64,000 bases of DNA, from the NCBI GenBank assembly GCA_015063845.1, contig SVTJ01000011.1, positions 3,359 to 67,358 on the forward strand. Direction: 5' to 3'. Below the pieces are notes generated by a model. That model saw only the letters and a program-made list of their open reading frames with translations. It was not told where the DNA came from and ran no database searches. Positions 1 through 9,083 of this stretch are shown here, one piece after another. How positions within the stretch are numbered: position 1 is the first letter of the stretch; each line of letters starts with the position of its first letter. Both the position numbers and the translations under genes were made by a program. Origin of the DNA: Oscillospiraceae bacterium. GTDB taxonomy: Bacteria > Bacillota > Clostridia > Oscillospirales > CAG-272.

Positions 1-296
1 CAAATTTTGACCGCAGCCACTCCTTATTCCTCGCTTTATCCGCCACTGGCGGCGCTCGGAAGCGTCCCCAACTGCGCTACATCCCGATTATTTAATTATT
101 TGTTTTTCGCAGTTGTCCGCTGCGCTTCCTGTTGCGGTGCCCAAAATTTGTTGCTTGCTCTCGCCACGCCAAATTTTGACCGCAGCCACTCCTTATTCCT
201 CGCTTTATCCGCCACTGGCGGCGCTCGGAAGCGTCCCCAACTGCGCTACATCCCGATTATTTAATTATTTGTTTTTCGCAGTTGTCCGCTGCGCTT
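1..296. repeat. 127-bp direct repeat, period 169
   Basis: Bases 1-127 and 170-296 are the same sequence, beginning CAAATTTTGACCGCAGCC and ending GTCCGCTGCGCT; a 42-base spacer separates them. The ORFs the track calls here are translations of the repeat in several frames and look non-coding. The first copy is cut by the window edge, so the array may continue upstream. No gene is visible in 1-419. Confidence 0.85.
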
Positions 297-383
297 TTAT
301 TTAGCACCCAAACATTATACCACACTTTCTTCTTTTTTGCAATAGCGAAAAAGGTATTTTTTAATCTTTTGTTTAATCAAAGT

Positions 384-410
384 GACCGACTTGCGTTTTG
401 CAAGTCGGTC
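384..410 (-). terminator. Hairpin terminator after beta-helix gene
   Basis: GACCGACTTGC and GCAAGTCGGTC form an 11-bp perfect stem with a 5-base loop, 10 bases past the stop of the minus-strand gene at 420. The T tract on the minus strand is poor, so termination may be partial. Confidence 0.55.
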
Positions 411-419
411 ATAAATCTT

Positions 420-1703
420 TTATACTTGTTCTTCAATCGTTCCCGTGCCTGCGTAGACATCGTCTCCGACCGCACGAAGATTTCTTGCGTACAGCTTTTT
501 TATAACTCCGTCATTTTTGAGAAGCGGCATGGGCGTGCCCGTATGATTTTCGGTGGAGATATTATCAAGTATCATATTATCAACTACTGTATTCGCTCCC
601 ACAAACACTGTCTCGACGGGGTTCGTGAACTCTCTGCGGTGCATATTGCTTATCTTTATATTCTTGACAATTGCGTCCTTTTGTATCCAAACCGGAGCGC
701 AGTGCGAGCCCGTACCCCACTTGGGAAGTATTCTGTTGACTATCTTTTGTATAGGCGTACGGTCTGCCTTGGCAATATAAAGATTATCAAGTGTTATTCC
801 GTCGAAATATCCCTCAAATTCACCCTTATAGAAGCGAGTGACACCAATGCCATACTGATAATACGTACCGTAAACGTCGCTTATATGAATATTCTCAACG
901 ACGTTCTTGACTGTCAGCAGTCTTACTCCGCTATGGCAGTTTTCGGCATATATATTGCTGACGTTGATATGTGTGATAGGACCGAACGATCCCTCATCCG
1001 CATTGAGCGCGACAAGGTCGTCATAGCAAGCGCCCTTGAGATTATCTATCGTACCGTAGTGGCAATTTCCATTTACGTGAACACCATCCATATTGAGCGG
1101 AACGGGATTTCCAAGATTAAAGTCGAATATAATATCCTTAACGGTGAAATAACTCACTCTGTCGAGGAATATCGCAAAATTTGTGGGATCCTTCATAGTA
1201 AGCTCACGGACGGTAAGGTTCTTTACGTTATAAAAGAGCATACCGTAGCCTGTATAGCCGTAGGGCTCGTATATATTATTGCGCTGAGGATTGGGGCTTT
1301 GTCCCATATTGTTGCAGTCCCAGATACCTCCACACACCTCAATATTTATTGCGGTATCCTCAGGCTCGGGGGAGTAGTCGTTTACAAAGAAGTTGTAGCT
1401 GTCAACTACCTTTATGCCTTCTTCTCCAAGGTGCGCCTCGTGCTTATATACCTCGGGGTGAGTTCTCTTTGCGGGCTTATATACCGTCTTATTCTGCAGC
1501 ATAAAGCAGTTAGAGCCGTCGGCAAGCTTTATATGAGCAAAACGTGGAAGTACAAGTCTGCAATTTGAGGGAATAACGAGAGTTTTTGTTATAAGATAAT
1601 TCTTTTTAGGGGCGGGAAGTACTACCTCACACGCTCCGCTGTCGAGCATCTCCTGTATCGCGGGATGATCGTCGTGAACACCGTCACCGTAAAGTGTATA
1701 CAT
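420..1703 (-). CDS. Right-handed beta-helix protein, GH28 polygalacturonase-like
   Basis: This 427-residue protein opens with a pectin-lyase-superfamily signature (GDGVHDDHPAIQ, residues about 6-17) and carries motifs reminiscent of glycoside hydrolase family 28: NMDGVHVNG, DDLVALNADEG and a later SGVRLL. In GH28 these regions supply the catalytic aspartates, so a pectin or other glycan hydrolase is plausible. No signal peptide is present, which suggests a cytosolic enzyme acting on imported oligosaccharides, or a mis-predicted location. The ATG at 1703 has AGGAG about 8 bases upstream. A second beta-helix protein lies at 2447-3520. Substrate is not determinable from sequence. Confidence 0.75.
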   Translation of the reverse strand: MYTLYGDGVHDDHPAIQEMLDSGACEVVLPAPKKNYLITKTLVIPSNCRLVLPRFAHIKLADGSNCFMLQNKTVYKPAKRTHPEVYKHEAHLGEEGIKVVDSYNFFVNDYSPEPEDTAINIEVCGGIWDCNNMGQSPNPQRNNIYEPYGYTGYGMLFYNVKNLTVRELTMKDPTNFAIFLDRVSYFTVKDIIFDFNLGNPVPLNMDGVHVNGNCHYGTIDNLKGACYDDLVALNADEGSFGPITHINVSNIYAENCHSGVRLLTVKNVVENIHISDVYGTYYQYGIGVTRFYKGEFEGYFDGITLDNLYIAKADRTPIQKIVNRILPKWGTGSHCAPVWIQKDAIVKNIKISNMHRREFTNPVETVFVGANTVVDNMILDNISTENHTGTPMPLLKNDGVIKKLYARNLRAVGDDVYAGTGTIEEQV

Positions 1704-1786
1704 AGCATTCTCCTTTGTTTATGTTTTATTGATACCATTATACCACACATCCACTCAAAAATCAATATGATAAACGTCCAAAAGTA

Positions 1787-2128
1787 TTATTTTTGTGGCA
1801 GAATGGTTATTATATCTACATGTTTACCAAGTGATTTGAATGCATTTATCGTGTACAAAGTGCCTTTTGAACTTCCATCCCAAAAAGCTAATGCTTGGTC
1901 TGAGTATTCAGCTATAAGTAGATTTCTCTTCAAAGGAGCGGATATTCCGAATTTTTTGTATTCCGGTAAAAATACAGTTAGCTTTATTCCAAGCTCAGTT
2001 GCGTATTCTGCTGCACAAGTGTCCACGCCTTTTGCGCCGCCCGATACTATTTCTGTGGTGTTTTTTGGAATGTATTTGCCAATATCATCTACGTGTATAC
2101 TTCTTGAGCCTATTATTGCAAGTTTCAT
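1787..2128 (-). CDS. Small SLOG-family (YspA/DprA-like Rossmann) protein
   Basis: The protein is about 113 residues when started at MKLAIIGSRSI. The ORF track starts 7 codons earlier, but GAGG lies 8 bases before the ATG at 2128. The IIGSR start, VSGGAKGVDTCAAEYA and the later aspartate/tryptophan region (AFWDGSSKGT) match the compact SLOG fold found in YspA-type and DprA-like proteins, which bind nucleotides or their derivatives. The role is unknown; SLOG proteins are often sensors or enzymes in conflict systems. It is divergent from a ribbon-helix-helix gene 100 bases away, which may regulate it. Confidence 0.65.
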   Translation of the reverse strand: MKLAIIGSRSIHVDDIGKYIPKNTTEIVSGGAKGVDTCAAEYATELGIKLTVFLPEYKKFGISAPLKRNLLIAEYSDQALAFWDGSSKGTLYTINAFKSLGKHVDIITILPQK

Positions 2129-2226
2129 GTTTAACCTCATTTTGAACATATTTTGCGCCTATTATCAACATCATATCACAAAATAGGTGTAAAGTAAATA
2201 CATAATATGTTAAAAGTGAGGTTATT

Positions 2227-2394
2227 ATGGCTATAAAAAGTTTATCTATAAGAATTGATGATAAGGTCCTTGACAAGCTACATGTCGTTGCTGATTATGA
2301 GGGCAGGAGTGCAAACAGTCAAATATTGATACTCATACGCGATTGTATCGAGAAATACGAAAAAGAGCACGGCGAGATAAAAATAGGAAAATAA
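2227..2394 (+). CDS. Ribbon-helix-helix (Arc/CopG-like) protein
   Basis: This 55-residue ORF is too short for the ORF track. It begins MAIKSLSIRIDDKVLDKL and continues with a helix-turn-helix of Arc type (ADYEGRSANSQILILIRDCI), so it should be a dimeric DNA-binding protein with a beta-strand that reads the major groove. GAGG lies 6 bases upstream of the ATG, and a strong hairpin follows the stop. It is divergent from the SLOG gene and could be an autoregulator or the antitoxin of a pair; no toxin-like fold is recognised in the partner. Confidence 0.75.
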   Translation: MAIKSLSIRIDDKVLDKLHVVADYEGRSANSQILILIRDCIEKYEKEHGEIKIGK

Positions 2395-2432
2395 AGAAAG
2401 CACTTATGACGGCTTTGTCATAAGTGCTTTCT
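2395..2432. terminator. Strong bidirectional hairpin
   Basis: AGAAAGCACTTATGAC and GTCATAAGTGCTTTCT pair perfectly around a 6-base loop. It starts directly after the stop of the ribbon-helix-helix gene and lies 15 bases past the end of the minus-strand beta-helix gene, so it probably serves both. Confidence 0.85.
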
Positions 2433-2446
2433 TTGTAATGAAATCT

Positions 2447-3520
2447 TTATTCTCTAACTATTCTGTTTTCTTCTACACCGAGTATAACGGTCGTATCTTT
2501 AGCTTTTCCTTTGAGCACAAGACGAGCGTTGGGCTTTGTAAACACAAGACCGTTTACAACGTTGCCTTCGCCCTCGATGACGACGTCAGCATCGACTATG
2601 TTAGTCATAAGGATATTCTCGTTTCCTTCGATGACTATTGCTTCGCGAGTGGAGTGCATAAAGGTGTTACCGAGAATTCTATTCTTATCACCGATTATCT
2701 TAAGTCCGATAGCCTTATTTTTCTGGATCTGACGCTGCTCGTTGGATGTAGCATCATCGACGTAATACCAGAAAACGCCGGGGAAGTCAACGAGATTATC
2801 GCGGAAGATACAGCTTGATATGTTCTTGAAGTAAACAGCACACGGCTCTTCGTTTTCTATGGGACTTGATCCGCAGTTGCGGACGAAATGGATATCCGTG
2901 ATATCTACGTTGTGTATCTTCGAATTAGTTCCGTCAAAGAAGAAACCGTAAGAGGGGGTGTCGGCAACGACGCACTGACGGAAATGAGCATAGTAGGATG
3001 CTCTCGGTGCAAAATAAACACCTATGCAACAGCCGTCCATATTTATCTTTTCAAAGGAACAAGCATCAAGCTCGGAGTTGTCAGCCGCACAAACGGCAGT
3101 TGCGAGACCGCAGCAGGATATCTTTGAGAACTGTCCCTGGTCTACTCTTTGTGAACCGAAATAAAGTCCTGCGGAGTGTGAAGGGTTTTCAATATCGAGC
3201 AGACCGCGCGTGTCCATACCCTTTATATCTCCCTGAATGCCGATGTCACACACCATAGCTCCTGCGGGAACGTTATCTACACCTACCGAGACGGCGGGAA
3301 AATCGCGGCCTATAAGACGAAGCTTTGTACCGTAAGGTGTCTCAAATACTCCGTTGGGGTCGAGATTATATGCCCAAACATCACCCTCAAGTTTTGAAGA
3401 GGGGGTGTCGACGACTATGCTGCTTTCAAGCTCATAAGAGCCGGCGCCGAGGTGCACCTTGCCGCCTGATGCCTTTATAGCGTTAAGCGCTACCTGTATA
3501 TCCTTACCGTTCTTTATCAT
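2447..3520 (-). CDS. Right-handed beta-helix (pectin-lyase-fold) protein
   Basis: About 357 residues with repeated short beta-strand coils (for example NRILGNTFMHSTREAIVIEG and NENILMTNIVDADVVIEG) typical of parallel beta-helix repeats. The N-terminus (IQVALNAIKASGGKVHLGAGSY) matches the opening of phage tail-spike and pectate-lyase-like proteins. No catalytic motif could be assigned and there is no signal peptide. I start at the third codon's ATG (3520), because AGGAG is only 1 base from the ATG at 3526 but 7 bases from this one. It is likely carbohydrate-related. Confidence 0.65.
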   Translation of the reverse strand: MIKNGKDIQVALNAIKASGGKVHLGAGSYELESSIVVDTPSSKLEGDVWAYNLDPNGVFETPYGTKLRLIGRDFPAVSVGVDNVPAGAMVCDIGIQGDIKGMDTRGLLDIENPSHSAGLYFGSQRVDQGQFSKISCCGLATAVCAADNSELDACSFEKINMDGCCIGVYFAPRASYYAHFRQCVVADTPSYGFFFDGTNSKIHNVDITDIHFVRNCGSSPIENEEPCAVYFKNISSCIFRDNLVDFPGVFWYYVDDATSNEQRQIQKNKAIGLKIIGDKNRILGNTFMHSTREAIVIEGNENILMTNIVDADVVIEGEGNVVNGLVFTKPNARLVLKGKAKDTTVILGVEENRIVRE

Positions 3521-3586
3521 TGTCATTCTCCTGTCGTTTTTTAATTGGGGAACAACGCAATCGCGTTGTTCCCCATAGATTTTATA

Positions 3587-4594
3587 TCAGAGCAACGGAA
3601 TTCCGTTTTCTTCGCAGATGCGCACTGTTTCGCTGTCCCAAATGCTCGACTGCACCTCGCCTATGTGAGCGCAGCCCATCATAAGCATACAAAGTCTTGA
3701 CTGACCAACGCCGCCGCCTATCGTAAGAGGAAGCTCGTCGTTGAGAAGCATTTTGTGGAAAGGAAGCTCTCTGCGGTCGTCACAGCCTGCGAGCGTGAGC
3801 TGTCTGTCGAGACTTTCAGCGTCAACGCGGATACCCATAGAGGATATCTCAACACCTCTGCCGAGAACGTCATTCCAGAAGAATATGTCTCCGTTAAGCT
3901 GCCAATCGTCGTAGTCGGGTGCTCTACCGTCGTGCGGCTTGCCGGAGCGGAGGTTACCGCCTATTTGCATAATAAATGCGGTCTTATGCTCCTTAACGTA
4001 TGCACTCTCACGCTGAGAGCCTGTCATATCGGGATACATATCCTCAAGCTCCTGCGTGGTTACAAAGGATACTTCACGGCAGAGCTTTGTTGTGAGCTGA
4101 GGGTAATGCACCTGAAGACGGTCATTTGTGTTACAGATAGCATTTACAATAGCTGTAACGATGAGCTTGAGAAACTCGATGTTTCTATTCTCGCGTGTAA
4201 TTATTTTTTCCCAGTCCCACTGGTCAACGTATATGGAGTGTAGGTTGTCAAGCTCCTCATCACGGCGAATTGCGTTCATATCTGTGTAAAGACCGTTACC
4301 GACTGAAAAATTATATCTCTTAAGAGCAAGTCTTTTCCATTTAGCGAGCGAGTGAACGACCTGAGCCTCAGTTCCTATTGCGGGAACGTCGAAGGAGACG
4401 GGACGCTCATATCCGTTGAGGTTGTCGTTAAGACCCGATTGTTCTGTAACGAAAAGCGGTGCGGAAACACGCTTAAGACCGAGAGCCTCGGAGAATTCTT
4501 CCTGAAACGTGCGCTTGATATAAGCGATCGCCTTTTGAGTGTTGTACTCATCAAGTGGGGGACGGTATCCCTCGGGTACAAATATCTTGTTCAT
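3587..4594 (-). CDS. asnA: Aspartate--ammonia ligase (AsnA)
   Basis: This ATP-dependent enzyme makes asparagine from aspartate and ammonia. The 335 residues fit the family size (E. coli about 330). Family regions are visible: the start YRPPLDEYNTQKAI, the segment SAPLFVTEQSGLNDNLNG, VHSLAKWKR, IYVDQWDWEK and GGGVGQSRLCMLMM near the end, from the class II tRNA-synthetase-like fold. The ORF track starts 14 codons too early; the ATG at 4594 has GGAAGG about 10 bases upstream. It has its own promoter and lies downstream of asnS, separated by a terminator. No T-box leader is present. Confidence 0.95.
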   Translation of the reverse strand: MNKIFVPEGYRPPLDEYNTQKAIAYIKRTFQEEFSEALGLKRVSAPLFVTEQSGLNDNLNGYERPVSFDVPAIGTEAQVVHSLAKWKRLALKRYNFSVGNGLYTDMNAIRRDEELDNLHSIYVDQWDWEKIITRENRNIEFLKLIVTAIVNAICNTNDRLQVHYPQLTTKLCREVSFVTTQELEDMYPDMTGSQRESAYVKEHKTAFIMQIGGNLRSGKPHDGRAPDYDDWQLNGDIFFWNDVLGRGVEISSMGIRVDAESLDRQLTLAGCDDRRELPFHKMLLNDELPLTIGGGVGQSRLCMLMMGCAHIGEVQSSIWDSETVRICEENGIPLL

Positions 4595-4642
4595 AGTATA
4601 TTTTCCTTCCTTATGTGAAGTGTTAAAAGCTATCATCTATTA

Positions 4643-4672
4643 ATTATATAATAAAACGTGTCTAAAATCAAT
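4643..4672 (-). promoter_or_regulatory. Sigma-A promoter for asnA
   Basis: On the minus strand TTGATT (4672-4667) and TATAAT (4648-4643) are separated by 18 bases, about 50 bases upstream of the asnA start. Confidence 0.55.
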
Positions 4673-4709
4673 AGATTTTATAAAATTGGTGTTAAAACCT
4701 ACTTTTCTT

Positions 4710-4755
4710 AAAAAAATAAAATTGAGGGAAGCTTCGTACGGGAAGCTTCCCTCAA
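4710..4755 (-). terminator. Rho-independent terminator of asnS
   Basis: TTGAGGGAAGCTT and AAGCTTCCCTCAA form a 13-bp stem. On the minus strand it is followed by ATTTTATTTTTTT, as expected for termination of asnS before asnA. Confidence 0.9.
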
Positions 4756-4768
4756 AAAATATACAAGA

Positions 4769-6163
4769 TCAATATTCTGCGTTGCCTACTGTTCTGGGGT
4801 AGGGGAGAACGTCACGGATGTTGGAGATGCCTGTGAGGTACATAATTATACGCTCAAAGCCAAGTCCGTAGCCCGCGTGCTTTGTACCGCCGAAGCGACG
4901 GAGGTTGAGATACCACCAATAGTCCTCTTCATTGAGACCGCACTCTGCCATACGGGAAGTGAGAACGTCGATTCTCTCCTCACGCTGAGAGCCGCCGATT
5001 ATCTCGCCGACACCGGGAACGAGCAAGTCCATAGCTGCAACGGTCTTGCCGTCGTCGTTCAGTCTCATATAGAATGCCTTTATCTCCTTCGGGTAGTCGA
5101 TAACGAATACGGGGCACTTGAATACCTGCTCAGTGAGGTATCTCTCGTGCTCGGTCTGAAGGTCTATGCCCCATTCAACGGGATACTTGAAATCAGCCCC
5201 GCTCTTCTTGAGGATATCGACAGCCTCGGTGTACGTTACCTTCTTATATTCACTTGCCGCAAGTGTCTCAAGACGAGCCTTAAGTCCCTTTTCAACAAAG
5301 CTATTGAAGAAATCAATTTCCTGAGGACAGTTTTTGAGGACGTGGCGAATGATGTATTGTATCATATCCCACGCAAGCTGCATATTGTCGTCAAGGTCCG
5401 CAAATGCTATCTCGGGCTCTATCATCCAGAACTCGGCTGCGTGTCTTGCTGTGTTGGAGTTCTCAGCGCGGAATGTAGGGCCAAACGTATATATCTTGCC
5501 GTATGCGAGAGCATATGTCTCGCCCTCAAGCTGACCTGAAACGGTGAGGTTTGCCGACTTGCCGAAGAAGTCCTGAGAAAAGTCTATCTCTCCGTTTTCG
5601 GTGCGGGGGGGATTGTCCATATCAAGCGTTGTCACACGGAACATCTCGCCTGCTCCTTCGCAGTCGGATGCTGTGATGATAGGCGTATGAACGTATACAA
5701 ATCCTCTGTCGTGGAAGAACTGGTGAATAGCAAATGCCGCCTCACTTCTTACTCTGAATGCCGCGGAGAAGAGGTTCGTTCTCGGACGCAGATAAGCCTG
5801 CTCACGCAAGAACTCCACCGTGTGACGCTTAGGCTGGAGAGGGTATTCGGGAGTGGACGTGCCCTCGACCTCAATATTCTCTGCCTTTATCTCAAAGGGC
5901 TGCTTCATATTGGGAGTGAGCTCTACCTTACCCGTGATAACGAGAGCCGCGCCGATATTCTGGTGAGCTATCTCGTCGTAGTTGTTTATCTTTTCGCGCT
6001 CAAGTACTACCTGTACGTTTTTGTGGCAGCTACCGTCGTTAAGATCGATAAATCCAAACGCCTTACTGTCACGCAGATTTCTGACCCAACCGCCAACGGT
6101 TACTGTTTTGCCGCCGAACGCTTCGGGATTTTCATAAATAGAGCGAACAAAATCTCTTTTCAT
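4769..6163 (-). CDS. asnS: Asparagine--tRNA ligase (AsnRS)
   Basis: This class II synthetase charges tRNA-Asn in the cytosol. The N-terminal OB-fold anticodon-binding domain (residues about 1-110, [19 protein letters not shown]) is followed by the catalytic domain with motif 2 region ([19 protein letters not shown]) and motif 3 ([19 protein letters not shown]). The 464 residues match the family length, and the asparagine-specific reading is supported by the strong similarity to AsnS rather than AspS (short, no GAD domain). Its own consensus promoter lies upstream and asnA follows. Confidence 0.97.
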   Translation of the reverse strand: MKRDFVRSIYENPEAFGGKTVTVGGWVRNLRDSKAFGFIDLNDGSCHKNVQVVLEREKINNYDEIAHQNIGAALVITGKVELTPNMKQPFEIKAENIEVEGTSTPEYPLQPKRHTVEFLREQAYLRPRTNLFSAAFRVRSEAAFAIHQFFHDRGFVYVHTPIITASDCEGAGEMFRVTTLDMDNPPRTENGEIDFSQDFFGKSANLTVSGQLEGETYALAYGKIYTFGPTFRAENSNTARHAAEFWMIEPEIAFADLDDNMQLAWDMIQYIIRHVLKNCPQEIDFFNSFVEKGLKARLETLAASEYKKVTYTEAVDILKKSGADFKYPVEWGIDLQTEHERYLTEQVFKCPVFVIDYPKEIKAFYMRLNDDGKTVAAMDLLVPGVGEIIGGSQREERIDVLTSRMAECGLNEEDYWWYLNLRRFGGTKHAGYGLGFERIIMYLTGISNIRDVLPYPRTVGNAEY

Positions 6164-6207
6164 CTTTTTTCTCCGTTCATTAAATGTAATAAAAACTATA
6201 TCAATTA

Positions 6208-6236
6208 ATTATATCACCCAACAGCTCTTTTGTCAA
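6208..6236 (-). promoter_or_regulatory. Consensus sigma-A promoter for asnS
   Basis: On the minus strand TTGACA (6236-6231), a 17-base spacer and TGATATAAT (-10 at 6213-6208) match the full consensus, including an extended -10. It is 45 bases upstream of the asnS start. Confidence 0.9.
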
Positions 6237-6275
6237 TCACATTTTCCGAAAATTACCGATTGTTGGCTACAAATA

Positions 6276-6304
6276 TTGACAATACTTTCGATGTGTGATA
6301 AAAT
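6276..6304 (+). promoter_or_regulatory. Sigma-A promoter for ABC exporter operon
   Basis: TTGACA (6276-6281), 17 bases, then TGATAAAAT with the -10 at 6299-6304. It points rightwards, divergent from the asnS promoter, and lies 36 bases before the ATG. Confidence 0.85.
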
Positions 6305-6339
6305 TATAGATGTGTTTTTTGAAAGAGAGAAGGGATATT

Positions 6340-8061
6340 ATGTTAAAACGTTTTATTAGCTATTATAAGCCTCACAAGCTTATATTTACACTTGATATGC
6401 TTGCGGCGCTAGTTGTGTCCTTGGTGGGAATAGTTTATCCCGTGGTTACAAGAAGTATGCTCAACGATCTTATTCCAAACCGAAACTACCGAATGGTCGT
6501 TATATGCGGTCTTGCGCTGCTTGGACTGTATCTTATCCGTATGCTGCTTAACTACTTTATCCAGTATTACGGTCACGTAATGGGCGTGCGTATGCAGGCG
6601 CAGATGCGTTCGGATATGTTCAGACATCTTGAAAAGCTGCCGTATAGCTTTTACGACAGCCACGAAACGGGCAAGATAATGTCAAGAATGACGACGGACC
6701 TTTGGGAGATAAGCGAGCTTGCTCATCACGGCCCCGAAAATCTGCTCATATCAGGCATCACGATAATAATCTCCTTCGTATATCTCATTAACATAAACGT
6801 GCCGCTTACACTTATAATCTTCGCTTGTATTCCTTTTCTGATACTTGTTGCGGTTCTTCTTCGCAAGAAAATGAGGAACGCGTTTATGGAGAGCAGAAAG
6901 TCCACCGCTGTGATAAATGCCTCTTTGGAGAGCAGTATCTCGGGAATAAGGGTAACTAAGGCATTTGATAACGCAAAAAAGGAAGAGGAAAAGTTTGAGG
7001 AAGGCAACAAGCAGTTTGTCTTTGCAAGACGTGATGCCTATAAGGCGATGGGACGCTTTCACTCAATGACCTCGTTTATTACCGATATTTTTAATGTAGT
7101 TGTTCTCATAGCGGGTGGATTTTTCCTCTATAACGGAAAGATACAGCTTGGAGACTACTCGGCATTCATCGTTTCGGTCAATCTCTTCATCGCCCCCGTT
7201 ATGACACTTATCAACTTTATGGAGCAGTACCAGAACGGCGTTACGGGATTTGAGAGATTTATCGAGATAATGGACGAAGAGCCCGAGAAGGACGCAGAGG
7301 GAGCGGTGGATGTTGATAACGTCGAGGGTCATATCGAGCTTAAGAAGGTCGTATATGGATATGACACATCAAAGGACGTGCTCAAAGGCATCGACCTTGA
7401 TATCGAAAAGGGCAAGAAGTTTGCGCTTGTCGGTCCGTCGGGCGGCGGAAAGACCACGATATGCCACCTCATTCCTCATTTTTACGATATAGAGAGCGGA
7501 GATATACTTATTGACGGCAAGAGTATTTCTGGAATGACCCGAAGCTCGCTTCGCCGCAATATCGGTATAGTTCAGCAGGATATATATCTCTTTAACGCGA
7601 GTATCAAGGACAATATTCTTTACGGCAGACTTGACGCTACCGATGAAGAGGTCATAGAAGCGGCAAAGAGAGCGAATATCCACGACTATATAATGACGCT
7701 TGAGGACGGTTATGATACGCAGATAGGAGAGAGGGGCGTAAGACTTTCGGGCGGACAAAAGCAGAGACTGTCCATAGCTCGAGTGTTCCTTAAAAATCCG
7801 CCTATCCTTATACTTGACGAGGCGACAAGTGCGCTTGATAACACCACCGAGATACTCATTCAGCAGGCTCTTGACGAGCTTTGCGTCGGCAGAACTACGC
7901 TCGTTGTCGCGCACAGACTGTCTACGATAAAGAATGCAGACGAAATAGCCGTCGTTGCGGACGGAACGATAATTGAGCAGGGAACACATGACGAGCTTCT
8001 CAAGCTTGACGGTGAGTACTCAAAGCTTTATAATTTGCAATTTAAAGAGAACTTGAAATGA
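6340..8061 (+). CDS. ABC-type exporter, fused transmembrane and ATPase half-transporter
   Basis: The 573-residue protein has an N-terminal six-helix exporter domain (residues about 15-310, with the RMTTDLWEISELAHHGPENLL coupling region) and a C-terminal nucleotide-binding domain with Walker A GPSGGGKTT, signature LSGGQKQR, Walker B ILILDEATSALD and the switch histidine in VVAHRLST. The Walker A has GGGKT instead of the commoner GSGKS. It probably works as a homodimer exporting a drug, lipid or peptide. The ATG at 6340 follows AAGGG; the track's start is 10 codons upstream. It overlaps the next gene by 4 bases. Confidence 0.93.
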   Translation: MLKRFISYYKPHKLIFTLDMLAALVVSLVGIVYPVVTRSMLNDLIPNRNYRMVVICGLALLGLYLIRMLLNYFIQYYGHVMGVRMQAQMRSDMFRHLEKLPYSFYDSHETGKIMSRMTTDLWEISELAHHGPENLLISGITIIISFVYLININVPLTLIIFACIPFLILVAVLLRKKMRNAFMESRKSTAVINASLESSISGIRVTKAFDNAKKEEEKFEEGNKQFVFARRDAYKAMGRFHSMTSFITDIFNVVVLIAGGFFLYNGKIQLGDYSAFIVSVNLFIAPVMTLINFMEQYQNGVTGFERFIEIMDEEPEKDAEGAVDVDNVEGHIELKKVVYGYDTSKDVLKGIDLDIEKGKKFALVGPSGGGKTTICHLIPHFYDIESGDILIDGKSISGMTRSSLRRNIGIVQQDIYLFNASIKDNILYGRLDATDEEVIEAAKRANIHDYIMTLEDGYDTQIGERGVRLSGGQKQRLSIARVFLKNPPILILDEATSALDNTTEILIQQALDELCVGRTTLVVAHRLSTIKNADEIAVVADGTIIEQGTHDELLKLDGEYSKLYNLQFKENLK

Positions 8062-8972
8062 AAAATAAGCTTTCGGTAATATTTATACTTTTGGCGGGCG
8101 CATTATGGGGAAGCTCTTGTATATTCGTGAACAAGCTGTCCTCAATGGGCTTTTCGCCTATGCAGTGTACGGCAATAAGAACGCTTTTCGGCGCGCTTAT
8201 CCTCAATGCGGCTCTTCTCATAAAGGGCAGACACCACTATAAAATGAGCCTTGCGTCATACGGACTTTGCGCGGCATCGGGCATCTGCTCTGTGCTTTCA
8301 ATGTGCATTTTTTACTATTATTCCATGACGTATACGTCGGCAGCAGTAAGTGCGATATTGCTTTATACAGCCCCGCTTTTCGTTATGATAATGTCGGTGC
8401 TGTTCCTTGGCGAACGCTTTACAGCAAAAAAGATAGTGGCGTTTGTTATAGCTATCATTGGCTGCGCCCTCGTGTCGGGAATAGTCACGGGCGCGGCGGC
8501 AAGTGGACTTGGAATACTTTTCGGAGTGCTTTCGGGCTTTTCCTACTCGCTCTACGGTATCTTTGCAGACCTGTTTATGAAAAAGAATAAAGAGCCGCTT
8601 ACGTTTTCTGCGCTCTCTTTCGCTTTTGCGGCGCTCGGCGCATTGATAATATCTAAGCCGTGGCAGATAGTGGGCGTTTGTGCAGAAGCTGAAAAGCCGT
8701 ATTTTTTGCCGTTGCTCTTTGTGGTGTTCAGCCTTTGCACAGCTGTGCTTCCGTATTTGTTCTACACCAAAGGCCTTACGGGAGTACGTCCCGACGTTGC
8801 CTCTATCCTTGCGTTCAGCGAGCCTCTTATGGCGGCTGTGTTTGGTATAGCTGTGCTTGGTCAGCCTCTTGACGCTTGGCAGGTCGTAGGTATTTTGCTT
8901 GTAACGCTTGCGATCGTGGTGCTTAACGTCAATTTCAGACGGCGCGGCGGTGAAGAGATACAAAAGCTGTAA
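8058..8972 (+). CDS. DMT-superfamily transporter (two EamA domains)
   Basis: The 304-residue protein has about ten hydrophobic helices in two repeats of five, each starting like an EamA domain (LLAGALWGSSCIFVNKL near residue 12, and GVLSGFSYSLYGIFADL near 155), and a short basic C-tail. Members export amino acids, metabolites or drugs; the substrate cannot be read here. Its ATG overlaps the ABC exporter stop (ATGA), which indicates translational coupling and one operon. Confidence 0.9.
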   Translation: MKNKLSVIFILLAGALWGSSCIFVNKLSSMGFSPMQCTAIRTLFGALILNAALLIKGRHHYKMSLASYGLCAASGICSVLSMCIFYYYSMTYTSAAVSAILLYTAPLFVMIMSVLFLGERFTAKKIVAFVIAIIGCALVSGIVTGAAASGLGILFGVLSGFSYSLYGIFADLFMKKNKEPLTFSALSFAFAALGALIISKPWQIVGVCAEAEKPYFLPLLFVVFSLCTAVLPYLFYTKGLTGVRPDVASILAFSEPLMAAVFGIAVLGQPLDAWQVVGILLVTLAIVVLNVNFRRRGGEEIQKL

Positions 8973-8999
8973 TTTTTCAAAATATTTACAAATAAGACA

Positions 9000-9026
9000 T
9001 TGTATTTTTCTGTGATATGATATAAT
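9000..9026 (+). promoter_or_regulatory. Possible extended -10 promoter for DUF5685-dnaJ operon
   Basis: TGATATAAT gives a full -10 (9021-9026) with extended element; the best -35 is TTGTAT at 9000-9005 with a short 15-base spacer. Confidence 0.45.
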
Positions 9027-9083
9027 ATTAAATGAAGTGTTGTGCGCTGCGCATAAAGTACGCATTTGAAAGGATAAGTATTC

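Noticed and set aside
282-1568. 428-residue ORF on the plus strand opposite the beta-helix gene
   Set aside because: It is the antisense shadow of the minus-strand beta-helix gene, which has a ribosome-binding site and family motifs.
4637-4768. T-box or amino-acid riboswitch before asnA
   Set aside because: The gap between asnS and asnA is only about 170 bases and holds the asnS terminator and a promoter; no T-box or specifier loop is present.
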